The position numbers were made by a program, and so were the translations under genes. DNA of 17,294 nt from Candidatus Hydrogenedentota bacterium (GTDB lineage: Bacteria > Hydrogenedentota > Hydrogenedentia > Hydrogenedentiales > GCA-2746185), in assembly GCA_012965445.1 (NCBI GenBank), contig DTSJ01000059.1:1-17294 (forward strand), read 5' to 3'. Of the stretch, positions 14,286-17,294 are shown piece after piece; the first letter of the stretch is position 1; each line of letters starts with the position of its first letter. Under the pieces are notes generated by a model. It saw nothing but the letters and a program-made list of their open reading frames with translations, had not been told where the DNA came from and ran no database searches.

Positions 14286-14893
14286 TGGGTACAGCGACAC
14301 ACTTTATTCTGGTGCGGCATGGTCAGACGGCGGCGAATTTGAATGATTATGTCGGGGGATCGACTGATGATCCGCTGACGGAGTTTGGTCATGAGCAGGC
14401 GCGGAAGGTTGCGGCGTATTTGAAGGAGAAGGCATCGGAGGCTGCTGCGGTCTATGCTTCTCCGTTGAGTCGTGCGTGGGAGACGGCTGGGCATATTGGT
14501 GCATCGCTTGGGATTGCTCCAGAGAAACTTGAGCATCTGGCGGAGTGGGATGCGGGCGAGTGGGAGGGCATGAAGTACAGCGAGATTTCAATGCAGGAGG
14601 GTTTCAGTCTTGAGGGGATGCGGGAACCTGGGTTCTGTCCGCCGAGCGGTGAGGCCTTGGGAGATGTTCAGGCGCGTGTGGTGCGGACTTTTCGGGAGGT
14701 CGCTGAACGGCATCCGAGTGAGCAGATTGTGATGGTGAGCCATGGAACGGCTTTGGCACTGGCCCTTGCGGAACTGATTGATGATTCGATGGGGGCATGG
14801 ATACATTATCGGCTTGCGAACTGCTCGGTGAGTGAGCTGATGCTCGGGGCTGAGTCCGAGCTGATTTATGTGAATGAGACGAGCCACCTGTAA
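14285..14893 (+). CDS. histidine phosphatase superfamily protein (phosphoglycerate-mutase-like)
   Basis: The 202-residue protein has the full branch-1 histidine phosphatase core: LVRHGQTAAN with the phosphorylated His12 and flanking Arg11, SPLSRAWETA with Arg63, the acid in WDAGEWEG (Glu92) and MVSHGTALA with His153. Relatives include cofactor-dependent phosphoglycerate mutase, CobC and broad phosphatases. The short length and WEGMKYSEI text favour a phosphatase over a mutase. The substrate is unknown. Its ATG overlaps the MFS stop by one base (TGATG), so the two are probably translationally coupled. A GTG one codon earlier (14282) is the only other nearby start. The protein is cytosolic. It may act with the divergent kinase operon, but that is inference. 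Confidence 0.85.
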   Translation: MGTATHFILVRHGQTAANLNDYVGGSTDDPLTEFGHEQARKVAAYLKEKASEAAAVYASPLSRAWETAGHIGASLGIAPEKLEHLAEWDAGEWEGMKYSEISMQEGFSLEGMREPGFCPPSGEALGDVQARVVRTFREVAERHPSEQIVMVSHGTALALALAELIDDSMGAWIHYRLANCSVSELMLGAESELIYVNETSHL

Positions 14894-14922
14894 TTGCAGG
14901 ACTACGAAGCGGAGGAAAGACT

Positions 14923-16377
14923 ATGCTGCTGCGACAGAAGCTGATTCGCGTTTCCGTAATTATCTCCGCTTGGACGTTTGCGGTTGGAACGGTTTTTGGA
15001 GAAGATGATGGCTTGATCGTGATAGGCGATGCGCCTGAGCTGTTCGTCGATGACTATCTGATTGATACGATGAACGTGGCGCGCCTAAAGCTTTGGGAGC
15101 CTGGGCAGGCCGAGACTGTGCTGGAATTCGATAATCCGTGGGAAGGCCGATATGCGGGTTACGTCACGGTGCTGCATGATGCGGGGAAGTATTGGATGTA
15201 TTATCGCGGACTTCCGATTGCGAGGGCGGACGGTTCCGACGCTGAGACGACTTGCTATGCCGAAAGTACGGACGGCGTACACTGGACGAAACCGGAGCTT
15301 GGCATCGTCAAAATCGAAGGGCAGGACACGAACATTATTCTGTCTGATCATGCGCCGCTATCGCATAACTTTTCGCCTTTCATCGATGCGAATCCTGATG
15401 CGGAGACCCGCTACAAGGCGATTTCCGGTACGAGTAAAACCGGACTGATGACGTTTGCTTCAGCGGACGGCATTCACTGGAAGCGAACGAGCGAGTCGGC
15501 GATAATTACCGAGGGTGCTTTCGATTCGCAGAATGTTGGCTTCTGGTCGGAGAAGGAGGGGCAGTATGTGTGCTATTTCCGCGTATGGTCTGAGAGCGAG
15601 TTCAACGGGTACCGCTCGATAGCGCGATCAACGTCTTCTGATTTCGTGAACTGGTCTGCGCCTGTTGAAATGTCTTACGGTGATTCGCCGCGTGAACATT
15701 TATATACGAACCAGACGCATCCGTATTTTCGGAATTCGGATTTATATATCGCGATCGCGGCGCGTTTTATGCCGGGTCGACGTGTGGTTGATCCGGCAAA
15801 GTTTGAGGAAATTGGCGGGGAGGCGGACTATTCGGGGGATTGTTCGGACAGTGTGTTTATGACTTCGCGGGGAGGCGGTGTCTATGATCGGACATTCATG
15901 GAGGGGTTCGTGCGGCCGGGTATCGGATTGAATAATTGGAGTTCGCGGACGAATTATCCGGCGCTGGGGGTTGTGCCTACGGGCGCGGAGGAAATGTCGT
16001 TTTACATTCAGCGGAATTACGGCCAGACGAGCCACCATCTGCAGCGAATGGTGATGCGCGTAGATGGTTTCGTGTCGGTCCATGCTCCTTATTCGGGGGG
16101 GTCGATGGCGACGAAAGCGTTTACTTTTTCAGGAGAGCGACTTCTGATTAACTTTTCGACCTCGGCAGCGGGCAGTTTGTTGTTCGAACTGCGGACTGCA
16201 GACGGCGCGCGGATTCCGGGCTACGGATTCGGACAATGCGACGAGATTCTGGGGGATGAAACGGAGCGGGTGGTGACGTGGAACGGGACTCCGGACGTAT
16301 CGTCGCTTCAGGGTAAGCCTGTAAGACTGCATGTGCGGATGAAAGACGCGGATCTGTTTTCGATTCGGTTTCGATAG
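14923..16377 (+). CDS. secreted five-bladed beta-propeller protein, GH43/GH32-like
   Basis: The 484-residue product starts with a signal peptide (RQKL, then VSVIISAWTFAVGTVFG, cleavage near residue 26), so it acts outside the cytoplasm. The mature part opens with PELFVDDYLID, a phrase common in planctomycete-like secreted propellers. Blade repeats follow: YAESTDGVHWTKPELG (112-127), FASADGIHWKR (178-188) and ARSTSSDFVNWS (234-245). These resemble blades of GH43/GH32-type glycosidases, which cut terminal arabinose, xylose or fructose units. The last 100 residues (from about 380) look like a beta-sandwich ending HVRMKDADLFSIRF. I cannot place all catalytic acids, so enzymatic activity is plausible but unproven. 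A GGAGG site lies seven bases before the ATG. It follows the phosphatase gene by 29 nt and may share its transcript. Confidence 0.7.
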   Translation: MLLRQKLIRVSVIISAWTFAVGTVFGEDDGLIVIGDAPELFVDDYLIDTMNVARLKLWEPGQAETVLEFDNPWEGRYAGYVTVLHDAGKYWMYYRGLPIARADGSDAETTCYAESTDGVHWTKPELGIVKIEGQDTNIILSDHAPLSHNFSPFIDANPDAETRYKAISGTSKTGLMTFASADGIHWKRTSESAIITEGAFDSQNVGFWSEKEGQYVCYFRVWSESEFNGYRSIARSTSSDFVNWSAPVEMSYGDSPREHLYTNQTHPYFRNSDLYIAIAARFMPGRRVVDPAKFEEIGGEADYSGDCSDSVFMTSRGGGVYDRTFMEGFVRPGIGLNNWSSRTNYPALGVVPTGAEEMSFYIQRNYGQTSHHLQRMVMRVDGFVSVHAPYSGGSMATKAFTFSGERLLINFSTSAAGSLLFELRTADGARIPGYGFGQCDEILGDETERVVTWNGTPDVSSLQGKPVRLHVRMKDADLFSIRFR

Positions 16378-16392
16378 GAAGACGGCTGAAAC

Positions 16393-16414
16393 CGAACGGG
16401 AGGACTACCGTTCG
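16393..16414. terminator. hairpin between convergent genes, possible bidirectional terminator
   Basis: CGAACGG (16393-16399) pairs perfectly with CCGTTCG (16408-16414) across an 8-nt loop. It straddles the 3' end of the GGDEF gene, whose TAG stop lies in the loop, and follows the propeller gene stop by 15 nt. No T-run is present on either strand, so termination would be weak or Rho-assisted. Confidence 0.4.
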
Positions 16415-17294
16415 TGCGCTGTGGACGGCGCGGCAGGGGCAGCCGCCTTTTTATCAAGGTGGGGCCACAGGCAGACTTGATCGCGACCCAGAGCCTTGGC
16501 TTTGTAGAGTGCTGAATCTGCACGTGCAATGAAGGCACTGACGGAGGACAGCGATTCTGCATATGCGGCCACGCCGATACTGCATGTAACGTGAATTTCC
16601 TTTTCGGGACCGATCTTGTGCTTCGACAGTTTGAGCAGTTCGCAAATGCGCTCCGCATACTGATGGGCGTAGTGTTCCTGGGTGTCGGTAAGGGCAACGA
16701 TGAATTCTTCGCCGCCGAAGCGCCCGACAACGTCGGTTGTGCGGGACAGGTCGGTGAGGATGTTGCTGAAATTCTTGAGGACTTCATCGCCCGCGAGATG
16801 GCCGTACTGGTCGTTCACTTGCTTAAAGTGATCCAGATCGAGCATGAGAATGGAGAGTGGCGTGGAATATCGCTTGGAGCGATCCATTTCCTCGGTCAGT
16901 CGCACCATTGTATAGCGTCGATTGTGGAGGGAGGTCAATTCGTCGGTAATTGATTCGCGAACGAGGTTCTCGTGTCGTTTCTGCATTTCGCGCCGCATCT
17001 GGACTTTTTCCACCGCGTTCGAAATGGCCCGACACAATGCGCCAGCCGTGAGGTGTTCCTTGACGAGGTAGTCCATGGCGCCGCCTTTCAGTGCTGTAAC
17101 TGCAACCACCTCGTCGCCTTGCCCGGTGAGCATTACGATAGCGGTGTAGTTTGCGTCGGGGTAGGCCGAGAACTTGCTGATGAATTCGAGCCCGGTGATA
17201 TCGGACAGACGGTAGTCCAGAAGAATACACATGGGAGATTCTTCACGGGCCAGTGCGAGTCCTTCCTCGCCCGTTTTTGTCTCAAGAATTGTGA
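16405..17294 (-). CDS. response regulator with receiver and GGDEF domains (diguanylate cyclase), 5' end outside window
   Basis: The frame is open to the right edge, giving 295 residues without a start. Residues 1 to about 95 are the back part of a receiver domain: phospho-acceptor Asp26 (CILLDYRLSDITG), switch Thr56 (VMLTGQGD) and Lys78 (DYLVKEHL). A helical linker (VEKVQMRREMQKRHENLVRES) leads to a GGDEF domain with DELTSLHNRRY, LDLDHFKQVNDQYGH and the active-site GGEEF at 193-197. RTTD five residues ahead of GGEEF is an intact inhibitory I-site, so product feedback is likely. The predicted role is phosphorylation-controlled synthesis of cyclic di-GMP from GTP in the cytosol. The tail is Ala/Pro-rich. 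An ATG at 17232 lies inside the receiver fold and is not the start. The partner kinase is not in the window. Confidence 0.92.
   Translation of the reverse strand, partial: TILETKTGEEGLALAREESPMCILLDYRLSDITGLEFISKFSAYPDANYTAIVMLTGQGDEVVAVTALKGGAMDYLVKEHLTAGALCRAISNAVEKVQMRREMQKRHENLVRESITDELTSLHNRRYTMVRLTEEMDRSKRYSTPLSILMLDLDHFKQVNDQYGHLAGDEVLKNFSNILTDLSRTTDVVGRFGGEEFIVALTDTQEHYAHQYAERICELLKLSKHKIGPEKEIHVTCSIGVAAYAESLSSVSAFIARADSALYKAKALGRDQVCLWPHLDKKAAAPAAPSTAHER

Overview
The window carries fifteen complete or edge-truncated protein-coding genes plus two degraded ones, with moderate GC content by eye. It shows no tRNA, rRNA, CRISPR array or insertion sequence. Gene content points to a free-living, uncultured-type Gram-negative bacterium near the Planctomycetes, Lentisphaerae or Hydrogenedentes. 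The signs are a secreted beta-propeller protein with an LFVDDYLID opening, an exported CehA/McbA-type metallohydrolase, a DUF7009-like protein, and GC-rich hairpin repeats in a convergent intergenic gap. That placement is inference; no phylogenetic marker gene is present.

Layout. 1-2011: the C-terminal half of an M29 aminopeptidase (+) converges on a MATE efflux transporter (-). 2012-3352: a 411-nt gap, a GNAT acetyltransferase (+), then a convergent gap holding several hairpin elements. 3353-6719: dapA followed by an exported CehA/McbA-like protein, both (-) and possibly co-transcribed. 6866-9037: a haloalkane dehalogenase (-) with a truncated esterase remnant just downstream. Divergent from it are a frameshifted hotdog thioesterase (+) and a DUF7009-like gene (+). 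9034-12874: a tight three-gene (-) operon of an FGGY sugar kinase, an inositol-monophosphatase/HisN-type phosphatase and a sphingosine-1-phosphate-lyase-type PLP enzyme. Divergent from it, 13059-16377: an MFS carrier, a histidine-phosphatase-superfamily protein whose start overlaps the MFS stop, and a secreted beta-propeller protein. 16405-17294: a receiver-GGDEF diguanylate cyclase (-) running off the right edge.

How the genes may work together. The most system-like block is 9034-14893. A transporter and a phosphatase diverge from an operon with a kinase, a second phosphatase and a PLP lyase of a family that cleaves phosphorylated beta-hydroxy amines. This suggests a small uptake and catabolic module for a polar amino alcohol or polyol; the substrate is unknown and the link is inferred from gene order. 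The second notable block is 7095-7988, a haloalkane dehalogenase with the complete type-II catalytic pentad, flanked by two decaying genes. The rest looks like ordinary chromosomal housekeeping and environmental-lifestyle genes.
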